Source of the DNA: a virus
Length of the DNA stretch: 34,082 nucleotides
Virus record (IMG/VR): IMGVR_UViG_3300048121_001500
Location: 1-34,082 of that record
Reading direction: 5' to 3' (one strand)
Shown: in pieces, positions 6,192 through 12,644 of the stretch
How the letters are laid out: the number at the start of each line of letters is the position of its first letter
How positions within the stretch are numbered: the first letter of the stretch is position 1
Translations under genes and position numbers: made by a program
The notes under the pieces: model-generated
What the model was told of the DNA's origin: nothing
Databases searched by the model: none
The model's input: the letters and a program-made list of their open reading frames with translations, nothing else

Positions 6192-7944
6192 TTTCTAATT
6201 GCTTAAGTTTTTTATCAGCATAAGTCAGCATACTTTGACCACCCCACCCTAAGAAAGCAACATATCCTTTGTCTTTCCACGGGGTGTCTCTATAATCAGG
6301 ATTTATTTTATTATACCCTCCGCCCTTTGTTCTTGATAAAAAGCTAAATGTTCTTTTTATTGTCGAAACGCTTAACGACTCCCTTGATATTAATTGGTTC
6401 ATTCTTGCAAGGCCGGTTTCGGTCATTCCGTCAACTTCTTTTCTTCCGTGCTTTTCTATCCAATTCTTTACTCGTTTGGCGTTGTTAGTTGCACTTTGTG
6501 GATAGTCATTGTAAGTTGCTTTAACCTCAATAGTTTCTTTAATTTCTATATTGTCAACTTTATTTTTTTTTTCCTCTTGTTCTTGTAAAGCCGGTTGAGG
6601 ATCTTCTACTTCAATATCGCTCCCAGATGCCGGTATTAAATTTGCTGGTATATAATATTCATTCAATATTTGATTTTCCTCATCTGTACCAAAGCTCATG
6701 GCCGCTCTCTTTTCATTTGGAGTTAGCCACCATGCCTGAGCCATTTGATTTACTACCTTTTCTGTTTCCTCTTGCAATTCTGGTATTACGCTATAATCAA
6801 ACTCAATACATAATTTATCGCCATATTGTGGAGCAAGCCACCTGTTTAGTTCATCTTGTATTTTGTTAAGCTCTGGAATAACACAATTTTGATATAACGC
6901 TTTTTTGGCTTCTTTAACATTATTATAGGTTGAGGCGTTATCGTTATTTAAAAGTACAGATGGTACGTTATAAATATTACAGAGATCTTTTATTGAAGCG
7001 TTGTATTGCTCTATTAAACTTAAGTCACTTGCATTTAAACCAAAGTTTACCCACGATAATTTTTTAGGCGTAATAATTACGTCGCCAGCATTATCGGAAC
7101 CTTGAAAGTTTTTTCTAAATTTATCTTTTAGCTGTTGTGCTTGTACCTCGTTTAAGTCCCCCTCGTCGCTCATTAGCACACCCCTTGCGGTTTGGTTCTG
7201 TAAATATTTAACTCCTGTTTGAATTGCCTCGTTATTTGTTGTCATTGATCTAAGGCCCGCTCTTAACGGTGACTGTCCGTATAAATGTGAACCTGTGCCG
7301 TCAAAGTATGGGTTAAAATCTTTTATATGGCATATTTGGTCAGCTGGAATTTTATATTGGCCGTTGTACTCAACAGCGTATTCTTTTACGGGTTGCATAA
7401 TGCCACCGGATATAATTTCCATGAGTTGGCTTGGCATAACGTATAATTCCTTATACTTGCCGGCACCGTTTCCGGTTTCGGGTGCAATACCATAAATGTA
7501 CCTGTTACCTGTAAGCTTTCCAAACGCTATTAGCTCGGTTATCCATGACGCGTAAGATTGTGCTGGATTTGGGCGCTCTAATAATTTATGTAAATCGGTA
7601 TCGTGCAATTCAACTAACGCTTTCTTTTTTAAATAATTTGCCTTATGCATAACACTAGAATCTAGTGTTCCGTTGTTCATTGCCTTGTACCTTTTATAAT
7701 CGTTATCGTTAACCTTTTCGTAAACTTGAAATGGTATTGAGGAAGCAGCTTTTGCTATAATATTAATTAAAGAATAAACAGTTGCGTTTTTTCTATAGCC
7801 CTCGTTTATATAGGTTGTATCGTTTTCTGGGTTCCAAACAATGCTTTCGCCAAGCCAATTATAAATAGCTTTGTTATACTCGTTGGCTGTTTGTTGTGCA
7901 TTTTTAGTCAGTAGGTTTTTGAATCGGTCAAAGAATGTTGCCAT
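6184..7944 (-). CDS. Portal protein with an extra C-terminal domain
   Basis: The protein is 586 residues. Residues about 1-440 are a typical HK97/SPP1-type portal: KNATVYSLINIIAKAASSIP, PNPAQSYASWITELIAFGKL, TGNRYIYG, and VPSVLLNNDNASTYNNVKEA, which matches the portal motif where a polar N..tysN segment leads to a helix. After a charged linker, about residues 475-586 carry YPQSATNNAKRVKNWIEKHG, RMNQLISRESLS, and DKGYVAFLGWGGQS. I recognise this from other phage head proteins as a separate domain of unknown function. The portal forms the DNA channel and motor docking site. Confidence 0.92.
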   Translation of the reverse strand: MATFFDRFKNLLTKNAQQTANEYNKAIYNWLGESIVWNPENDTTYINEGYRKNATVYSLINIIAKAASSIPFQVYEKVNDNDYKRYKAMNNGTLDSSVMHKANYLKKKALVELHDTDLHKLLERPNPAQSYASWITELIAFGKLTGNRYIYGIAPETGNGAGKYKELYVMPSQLMEIISGGIMQPVKEYAVEYNGQYKIPADQICHIKDFNPYFDGTGSHLYGQSPLRAGLRSMTTNNEAIQTGVKYLQNQTARGVLMSDEGDLNEVQAQQLKDKFRKNFQGSDNAGDVIITPKKLSWVNFGLNASDLSLIEQYNASIKDLCNIYNVPSVLLNNDNASTYNNVKEAKKALYQNCVIPELNKIQDELNRWLAPQYGDKLCIEFDYSVIPELQEETEKVVNQMAQAWWLTPNEKRAAMSFGTDEENQILNEYYIPANLIPASGSDIEVEDPQPALQEQEEKKNKVDNIEIKETIEVKATYNDYPQSATNNAKRVKNWIEKHGRKEVDGMTETGLARMNQLISRESLSVSTIKRTFSFLSRTKGGGYNKINPDYRDTPWKDKGYVAFLGWGGQSMLTYADKKLKQLENE

Positions 7945-7989
7945 TAAAATAAAATTTTATGTAAAAATACAAAATAATAAATTCTTTTA

Positions 7990-9171
7990 TTATACAACAA
8001 AAAAGTCGTTTCTATTTTTCCACCTTGAATATGTCGCATATCTAATTGAGTCCATAAGATGGTCAGTTTGGTTTGCTTTTGGTTTATTTATTATTGTGCC
8101 ATCTTTCAACTCATCATACAAGTACGAAAGCTGCTCCTTTAAAATATTTGTTGACTCCTCACTAACATAAATATCAAACTCTTTTAAAAGCGAAATACCC
8201 GCGTTAATACTGCCTTGACCCTTAACTGCCCCTTTAGCCCAAATTGACATCTGGCGTAGCTCTTCAATTGATTTTGGCTCTGCTGAATCGCAATACATTA
8301 TAAATTCCTCAAGCTTTTGCTCTTTAATAAACTCGGCAATATCTCTGTTTGTCATTCCTTTTTTATAAATAACCTCATGAATATATAAGCTGTCCTTATG
8401 CTTTCCGACCTTTACAATTGCTAAATTGTCTTGAGAAAATCCAAAGTCACACCCAAGTACAACGTCGTCAAGCTGCGGAAAATCTTTTAGGGGAATATAG
8501 CTCCAATTTTTAAAAATTTGCTTTTCACTAAATACAGCCCTTTGGCCCTCGCCATACACTCTCCAATAGTCCGGATCTCTTTCTCTTATCCTTTCTATTT
8601 CGCTTATTAATTCCTCAGGTAAAAATTTATTGTCTTTGTAAGTTGATAAAAAAAGTTCGGCGTCATCTCTTTCCGCTAAGTCGTAAAGGTAATGTATGGG
8701 ATCCGATGGGTTAAAATCAATAAATATTTTTTTTCTTGTTCTCATTACAAGCTGTTGATAATCCTCAAAAAATAATTCATTACCCTCATTAATCCATAAA
8801 ATGTCCCTTGCTGATCCCCTAATTTTTTGTGCGTCATCAGCAGAAAACATTTCAAGAGTATGCCCGTTAAACTCAAACGTATTTTCTGACTTGTTATGTA
8901 CCCCGTTCCAATATATGCCCAGCTCTTTGGATATGTGCAAAAAGTCCCTTAAAACAGATCTTTTAAGAGCGGGTAAGGTTTTCCTAACAATAGAAATTGT
9001 TAAAGGTTTTGCCTCTGTTGTCATTAAATATAAACAGTACTGCATTAAGCTCCAACTTTTACCGCTACGGGTTCCGCCTTGAAATATATTTAATCTTTTT
9101 TCTGACTTAACCGCTTGATAAAATTGTTTGTTGCAATACTCTTTTACTCTTTGTCTTTGGCCGGTGTCCAT
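7990..9171 (-). CDS. terL: Terminase large subunit
   Basis: The protein is 393 residues. The ATPase part has Walker A GGTRSGKS at about 32-39, VRKTLPALKRSVLRDF, and Walker B DILWINEGNE with catalytic Glu129, followed by IDFNPSDPIHYLYD (coupling motif). The nuclease part has LGCDFGFSQ, MYCDSAEPKSIEEL and DHLMDSIRYATY, giving the three acidic clusters of the RNase H-like fold. It packages and cuts the genome. It overlaps the terS-like gene by 28 bases. Confidence 0.96.
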   Translation of the reverse strand: MDTGQRQRVKEYCNKQFYQAVKSEKRLNIFQGGTRSGKSWSLMQYCLYLMTTEAKPLTISIVRKTLPALKRSVLRDFLHISKELGIYWNGVHNKSENTFEFNGHTLEMFSADDAQKIRGSARDILWINEGNELFFEDYQQLVMRTRKKIFIDFNPSDPIHYLYDLAERDDAELFLSTYKDNKFLPEELISEIERIRERDPDYWRVYGEGQRAVFSEKQIFKNWSYIPLKDFPQLDDVVLGCDFGFSQDNLAIVKVGKHKDSLYIHEVIYKKGMTNRDIAEFIKEQKLEEFIMYCDSAEPKSIEELRQMSIWAKGAVKGQGSINAGISLLKEFDIYVSEESTNILKEQLSYLYDELKDGTIINKPKANQTDHLMDSIRYATYSRWKNRNDFFVV

Positions 9172-9503
9172 TCAATTAGTTTGCTTTCAATTGTGCCGTC
9201 GTGTTGTATTTCTTGCCTTTCAACATATCCTCTTTTTTTTCCTTTTGTTTTTAACAGAAATATTGTTGCCGTTGTATTTCCATCTTGTATTTGCTTATGC
9301 AATTGGCTTTCAGCAAAGTCAAGAGCAACGTTTTGTATTTCATCAACTTTTTTCTTAAACTCTTTATCCTTGTTATAATAATCGTAATAAGTGGCCCTAT
9401 TGCATTTAACCTTTTTACAAGCTGTTGTTACAACACCTAAAGATAACTCTAATGCTTCCAGCAGTTTCTTTTTTAGTGTGTTGGTTTTGTTGGGTTTTCT
9501 CAT
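9144..9503 (-). CDS. terS: Terminase small subunit-like HTH protein
   Basis: The protein is 119 residues. It starts with a basic segment and an HTH: KLLEALELSLGVVTTACKKV, then CNRATYYDYYNKDKEFKKKV. The pattern of a helix-turn-helix with a Tyr-rich recognition helix followed by an oligomerisation region (ALDFAESQLHKQIQDGN, IFLLKTKGKKRGYVE) matches Bacteroidetes phage small terminases. These recognise packaging sites. It lies directly upstream of terL and overlaps it. A TAATTTTG box at 9508-9515 lies just before the ATG but has no clear -33 partner. Confidence 0.85.
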   Translation of the reverse strand: MRKPNKTNTLKKKLLEALELSLGVVTTACKKVKCNRATYYDYYNKDKEFKKKVDEIQNVALDFAESQLHKQIQDGNTTATIFLLKTKGKKRGYVERQEIQHDGTIESKLIEWTPAKDKE

Positions 9504-9619
9504 ATAACAAAATTACATAAAAAAAAAGGGAAATTCTAAACTGTTTTAAAAACTGTAGGCGAATAACCCTTTTAATACCTAAATCCATTACAACTGAATG
9601 CTGGTTTTTATATCAGGTT

Positions 9620-9907
9620 TTATGCCGTTAAAGATATTTCGTTTAAAAATTCGTTTGCTTCAATTATTGTATCAAAAAATTCTTCTTCGCCAGTTTCAAA
9701 GTCAGTAACAAGGTATTCAACCTCCTGACCAAAAGAGCTAACAAGAGTTATATTTGTTTCTAAAGCAATGTAAACATTTCCAGAGTTGCTATTAAACCCA
9801 ACTTCAAAAATATCCTCTCTAGGACAATTTTGTGAATATGCCTCCCATAATTTTGATAATGATTTTGCTTCTAAGTATGCTGGATTTTCAAGGTTAATGT
9901 AGTTCAT
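9620..9907 (-). CDS. Small acidic protein of unknown function
   Basis: The protein is 95 residues from ATG at 9907, where the preceding promoter and leader end; a longer frame from a non-ATG codon would run into the promoter. It starts MNYINLENPAYLEAKSLSKL and ends DTIIEANEFLNEISLTA. The composition is acidic, with EYLVTDFETGEEEFFDTI in the second half, recalling small DNA-mimic or anti-host proteins, but there is no motif to decide. It has its own promoter between the modification cassette and the terminase genes. Confidence 0.6.
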   Translation of the reverse strand: MNYINLENPAYLEAKSLSKLWEAYSQNCPREDIFEVGFNSNSGNVYIALETNITLVSSFGQEVEYLVTDFETGEEEFFDTIIEANEFLNEISLTA

Positions 9908-9934
9908 AATTGTAATTTTTATTGTTTGTTTACA

Positions 9935-9965
9935 CAAAAATACAATTTTTTTTTTAATTACAAAA
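9935..9965 (-). promoter_or_regulatory. Bacteroidetes-type promoter before the 95-residue acidic protein
   Basis: On the minus strand TTTG (plus 9961-9964) and TATTTTTG (plus 9935-9942, matching TAnnTTTG) are 18 bases apart. From the last four bases of the -7 element onward it is identical for more than 20 bases to the promoter at 3319, including the imperfect palindrome TTTGTGTAAACAAA. Confidence 0.65.
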
Positions 9966-9976
9966 TATTTTTTTAA

Positions 9977-10636
9977 TTATTTAGGGTTTTTTTCTAATAA
10001 CATAAGAGAATCTGGACGAAATATGTCTTTAACTTCGGTTGAAGGTTCCCAAGTTGACACGTCATTTCTTTGTGGATTCTTTATAATTACATTATTTGCA
10101 ATGTCATTTAAAGCTTTTTTTATTAAATTGACACCCATGTCCATTAGTTCTGACCTCCATAAGTGCCTTGCGGCGTCTTTAACGCTCATACTTAAAAGCT
10201 TTGGCGGTATCCAAATCCAATCTTGATATGCAATATCGCCCCTGTCAATACCGGCATTTAACCAAAAAACAGTACCGCCAGTAATTGGGTCCTTCATTTT
10301 AACGGCCCACTCAATAGAACTTTTACCCCTATGCCTTGGCAATAACGAAGGATGATAACCGATCCAACCTATCTTTGGCATATACCTTGTTTTTTTTCCA
10401 ATATAGTCAAAGCTATGAGCCGTAATTCCTAAGTCAATATTTTTTGGAAAAGTATCTGAGTTTAACATACCCGCAGAAATAATTTTAATATCGTTAATAG
10501 ATGCCAACTTCCCAATATATTTATCACCAAGCGGGCAACAAACTCCGACTACATTGTGTCCCAATTGTAAGCACAAATGCAAAATTTCTTCTCCAAAGTA
10601 TTTTTGACCGCTTATAAAAATATTTAATTTTTTCAT
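9977..10636 (-). CDS. Formyltransferase-family protein (Fmt/GART fold) in the modification cassette
   Basis: The protein is 219 residues. The N-terminus KKLNIFISGQKYFGEEIL starts the folate-binding Rossmann-like domain. The signature is YHPSLLPRHRG (about 94-104), followed by GGTVFWLNAGIDRGDI with Asp131 or Asp134 as the usual catalytic Asp. In the canonical N-x-H triad the Asn is replaced by Gly93, so the chemistry may differ. The C-terminus is not the tRNA-binding domain of Fmt. ATG overlaps the stop of the GNAT frame (ATGA). Known relatives transfer formyl from 10-formyl-tetrahydrofolate to amines of sugars, nucleotides or Met-tRNA; here I infer a modified-base precursor or DNA amino group as substrate. 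Confidence 0.8.
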   Translation of the reverse strand: MKKLNIFISGQKYFGEEILHLCLQLGHNVVGVCCPLGDKYIGKLASINDIKIISAGMLNSDTFPKNIDLGITAHSFDYIGKKTRYMPKIGWIGYHPSLLPRHRGKSSIEWAVKMKDPITGGTVFWLNAGIDRGDIAYQDWIWIPPKLLSMSVKDAARHLWRSELMDMGVNLIKKALNDIANNVIIKNPQRNDVSTWEPSTEVKDIFRPDSLMLLEKNPK

Positions 10637-11166
10637 TTTTTACCTAAGTACTTAAAACCTTGTACAGCCCTAAAATGGCCACCGAATCCGCCCTGTGCTT
10701 TTGCACCTATTGTGCCTTTTCCTTTATTTGCTTTTGCAATTGATTTACCGCTTTTTACTTTATCAGCTCCAAATAATTTTTGAGATTTTAATATCCAAGC
10801 GGGGTTTCTATTTAAGTAACCAATAAGTTGGGGGTGGCTTGTGTGAAAAAACATGGGCAGTTTATGCCCGCATCTCCCGTTGCCTTGCTTATGATATTCC
10901 GCAATATAATTTAAAAATTTTGTTCCAACACCGGCACCCTGCCACTCGGGCATTGTTACCAACCTTGTGCCTCTATAACCTTTGGCTGTAAAAAAAGGGC
11001 AAACAGCAATATGTGAAACAAGCTCCCCGTTAACCGTGCCAATAAAATACTCTGCGGCTGGCGGCATTGGTAAATCTAAATAATAATGCGGTTTAAAATA
11101 CTTCCAGTAAGAGCTGTCGACCTTCCTAACTTCCAAGTTGAATTTTGGCCGTTCTCCAATATCGTT
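10633..11166 (-). CDS. Mom-like GNAT acetyltransferase domain, in the -1 frame of the ABC ATPase gene
   Basis: The frame encodes 177 residues from the A-run at 11165-11174 to the stop at 10633. There is no ATG before the conserved part; the only late start would be a TTG at 11136 with no well-spaced Shine-Dalgarno site. Conserved elements are ERPKFNLEVRKVDSSYW, FKPHYYL, then the acetyl-CoA loop TMPEWQGAGVGTKFLNYI and GGHFRAVQGFKYLG. This resembles the Mom-like GNAT group that modifies adenine in phage DNA (family knowledge). I infer that it is made by -1 slippage as a 378-residue fusion with the ATPase, unless the A-run is a sequencing error. Confidence 0.75.
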   Translation of the reverse strand, partial: NDIGERPKFNLEVRKVDSSYWKYFKPHYYLDLPMPPAAEYFIGTVNGELVSHIAVCPFFTAKGYRGTRLVTMPEWQGAGVGTKFLNYIAEYHKQGNGRCGHKLPMFFHTSHPQLIGYLNRNPAWILKSQKLFGADKVKSGKSIAKANKGKGTIGAKAQGGFGGHFRAVQGFKYLGKK

Positions 11167-11768
11167 TTTTTTTTAACGTCACCAGTTGACGTATCCAATA
11201 CCCAGTCAGGTTGGAGCCATTCCAAAATATCGTAATGACACGATAGCAACACAACCCTTCTGTCCTTTGTTCTTCTAAAAGCTTTGCCGTAAGCTAAAGC
11301 GCCAATTTTTGCAATTTGTCTATCAACAACTGAGGTAAACTCATCAATTATAATTTCTTTATGATTATCTGCTATTGATCTGGCCAGCCCAGCCCTAAAT
11401 TTTTGGCCGTTTGATAGTGCGTGAAAGGGCCTTAGCCATGACGGAACGTCGCCTAAACCAACAGAAGCTAAAAGCCCTGTAACAGCGTTAAAATCTCCAT
11501 CGGGTGCAATATCGTCTACAATTGGAACGTCTTTATTCCAACCGCTATATAAATCTAAAATTTTACCTCCACCAAATAGCTTATTGCCAATTGATGTTTT
11601 ACCCGAGCCACTTGGCCCCACAATAACACCAATCTGCCAATCGCCCTCAACAGGAACGTCTACATCTAAATTAAATTCGTCGCCTCTGTCTGCGTTAAAT
11701 AACGACTTTACTCTTGCGGACCTATAGCTATTAAAGTTTTTTGTTTTATTTCTAACTTTTATTATCAT
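11076..11768 (-). CDS. Soluble ABC-type ATPase of the modification cassette
   Basis: The frame gives 230 residues. Walker A GPSGSGKT is at 51-58, the signature loop LSNGQKFRAGLA at about 118-129, Walker B EIIIDE at 138-143, and the switch His178 lies in LLSCHYD. There is no membrane segment, so it is not a transporter. The last 29 residues after Lys201 (the A-run) are unlike the rest, ending in NRIII; they probably exist only in the unshifted product. It overlaps the ParB-like gene by four bases (ATGA). ABC ATPases of this soluble kind occur beside Mom-like and ParB-like genes in phages; the role may be DNA scanning or gating. Confidence 0.85.
   Translation of the reverse strand: MIIKVRNKTKNFNSYRSARVKSLFNADRGDEFNLDVDVPVEGDWQIGVIVGPSGSGKTSIGNKLFGGGKILDLYSGWNKDVPIVDDIAPDGDFNAVTGLLASVGLGDVPSWLRPFHALSNGQKFRAGLARSIADNHKEIIIDEFTSVVDRQIAKIGALAYGKAFRRTKDRRVVLLSCHYDILEWLQPDWVLDTSTGDVKKKTILENGQNSTWKLGRSTALTGSILNRIII
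11165..11174 (-). promoter_or_regulatory. A10 slippage site joining the ABC and GNAT frames
   Basis: On the minus strand the ABC frame reads GAC GTT AAA AAA AAA ACG. Within the ten A's a perfect heptamer A-AAA-AAA is in phase, so a -1 slip keeps full pairing; the next -1 codon is AAC (plus 11164-11166) and the GNAT frame is open from there. A TAA in the -1 frame covers the first two A's, so the switch must occur inside the run. RNA polymerase slippage adding one A would give the same product. Confidence 0.6.
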
Positions 11769-12283
11769 GTTACAACAACTTTGCAGTCAAAACCCTGACC
11801 GGTTAAATCTTTATATATTTTTTCTTGCTCGGCTTCCGTTTCACATTTAACAATAACGCCGTATTGACTTTTATAGCCAACCCCCTCGTCGTCAAACGCA
11901 TCGTCAAAATTATTTTTATCAAATTCTGGAAGTTCAAGTCCCCAATTGTTTAAGAGTTCGGTGTCCCACTCATTGGCTAACATATCAAAGTCCCACTCAC
12001 CAAATCCAATATTATCTTTTATAATAAATTCTTTTTTTTGATCTTCGGTCCAGTTCTTGGCAACGTCAATATATATGCTTTTTAAACCGGCTTCTTTACA
12101 AGCTTTTAATCTCATATTGCCGCCTAAAACAACCATATTTTCGTCAACAACAATTGGGCGCTTTTCAAACATTTCGGGAAAGCCCTTAATAGATGAAACA
12201 AGTTTTTTAAACTTGTTGTCTCTTATATACCTTGGATTATTTGGGTTCTCTTTTACCTTGTTAATACTAACTTTTTCAACCAT
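11765..12283 (-). CDS. ParB/Srx-like domain protein
   Basis: The protein is 172 residues. It starts with VEKVSINKVKENPNNPRYI and has the phosphate-binding motif VVLGGNMRLKACKEAG (G54, G55, N56, R58), the core of the ParB/Srx nucleotide-binding fold. The middle, IIKDNIGFGEWDFDML, and NNWGLELPEF are typical of phage members. No HTH of partition ParB follows, so a plasmid-partition role is unlikely. It starts with a TAATG overlap on the upstream gene and overlaps the ABC gene. Phage ParB-like proteins can bind CTP or act as nucleases; here I infer a part in DNA modification. Confidence 0.85.
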   Translation of the reverse strand: MVEKVSINKVKENPNNPRYIRDNKFKKLVSSIKGFPEMFEKRPIVVDENMVVLGGNMRLKACKEAGLKSIYIDVAKNWTEDQKKEFIIKDNIGFGEWDFDMLANEWDTELLNNWGLELPEFDKNNFDDAFDDEGVGYKSQYGVIVKCETEAEQEKIYKDLTGQGFDCKVVVT

Positions 12284-12492
12284 TATTTTTCCTTTTGCTT
12301 ATACAAATATAAAAATAAATCCCATATTTTATCGCTTGCAATTTTTTGATTTTTATACTCCAGAGGAGATTTAATTATTTTGCCGTTATTGTTTATTTCA
12401 ATTGTACACTCCTTTTTATTAGCAATTGGAACAATATATATTTTAATATTATTTTTTAGGCACCAAGATTGCGCTTCAAGGTATATATTCAT
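12283..12492 (-). CDS. Small protein of unknown function upstream of the ParB-like gene
   Basis: The protein is 69 residues, beginning MNIYLEAQSWCLKNNIKIYI and ending DLFLYLYKQKEK. The pattern of a first helix, a beta hairpin around KKECTIEINNNGKIIKS, and a final helix suggests a small alpha-beta fold. It overlaps the zinc-ribbon gene by 17 bases at its start and the ParB-like ATG by one base at its end, so it belongs to the same coupled operon. No family recognised. Confidence 0.6.
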   Translation of the reverse strand: MNIYLEAQSWCLKNNIKIYIVPIANKKECTIEINNNGKIIKSPLEYKNQKIASDKIWDLFLYLYKQKEK

Positions 12493-12643
12493 ATTCGTAT
12501 TTATTAATTTCGTTATTACAGCAAAAGCATTTTAAAGCGGACCAGCTAAAATGGTAAACCTTACAGCATGCGCTACACTTTGGACATACAATAATTTTTC
12601 CTTGTCCGGCCCTAGTAAACTTATTTACTTTTTTTAAACACAT
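12476..12643 (-). CDS. Zinc-ribbon peptide, 55 residues
   Basis: The frame starts one base after the primase-helicase stop and reads MCLKKVNKFTRAGQGKIIV, then CPKCSACCKVYHFSWSALKC and FCCNNEINKYEYEYIP. C20-x2-C23 and C39-x2-C42 form a zinc ribbon, with the conserved KFTRAGQGK lead and YHFSWSAL core that recur in small proteins of marine phages (recognised from memory). It probably binds nucleic acid or a replication partner, given its place after the primase-helicase. Confidence 0.75.
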   Translation of the reverse strand: MCLKKVNKFTRAGQGKIIVCPKCSACCKVYHFSWSALKCFCCNNEINKYEYEYIP

Positions 12644-12644
12644 A

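Noticed and set aside
9504-9619. Small frame from the ATG near 9590 running into the terS-like gene
   Set aside because: It would overlap terS for much of its length in another frame and lacks any conserved pattern. The gap itself holds nothing else I can support.
11076-11136. Separate GNAT gene starting at TTG 11136
   Set aside because: The TTG cuts into the conserved linker, GGAG lies about 17 bases away, and the -1 frame is open further upstream to the A-run.
11765-12283. ParB-like gene as a plasmid or prophage partition gene
   Set aside because: No ParA, no HTH after the N-terminal domain and no parS-like repeats are seen; the neighbours point to DNA modification.
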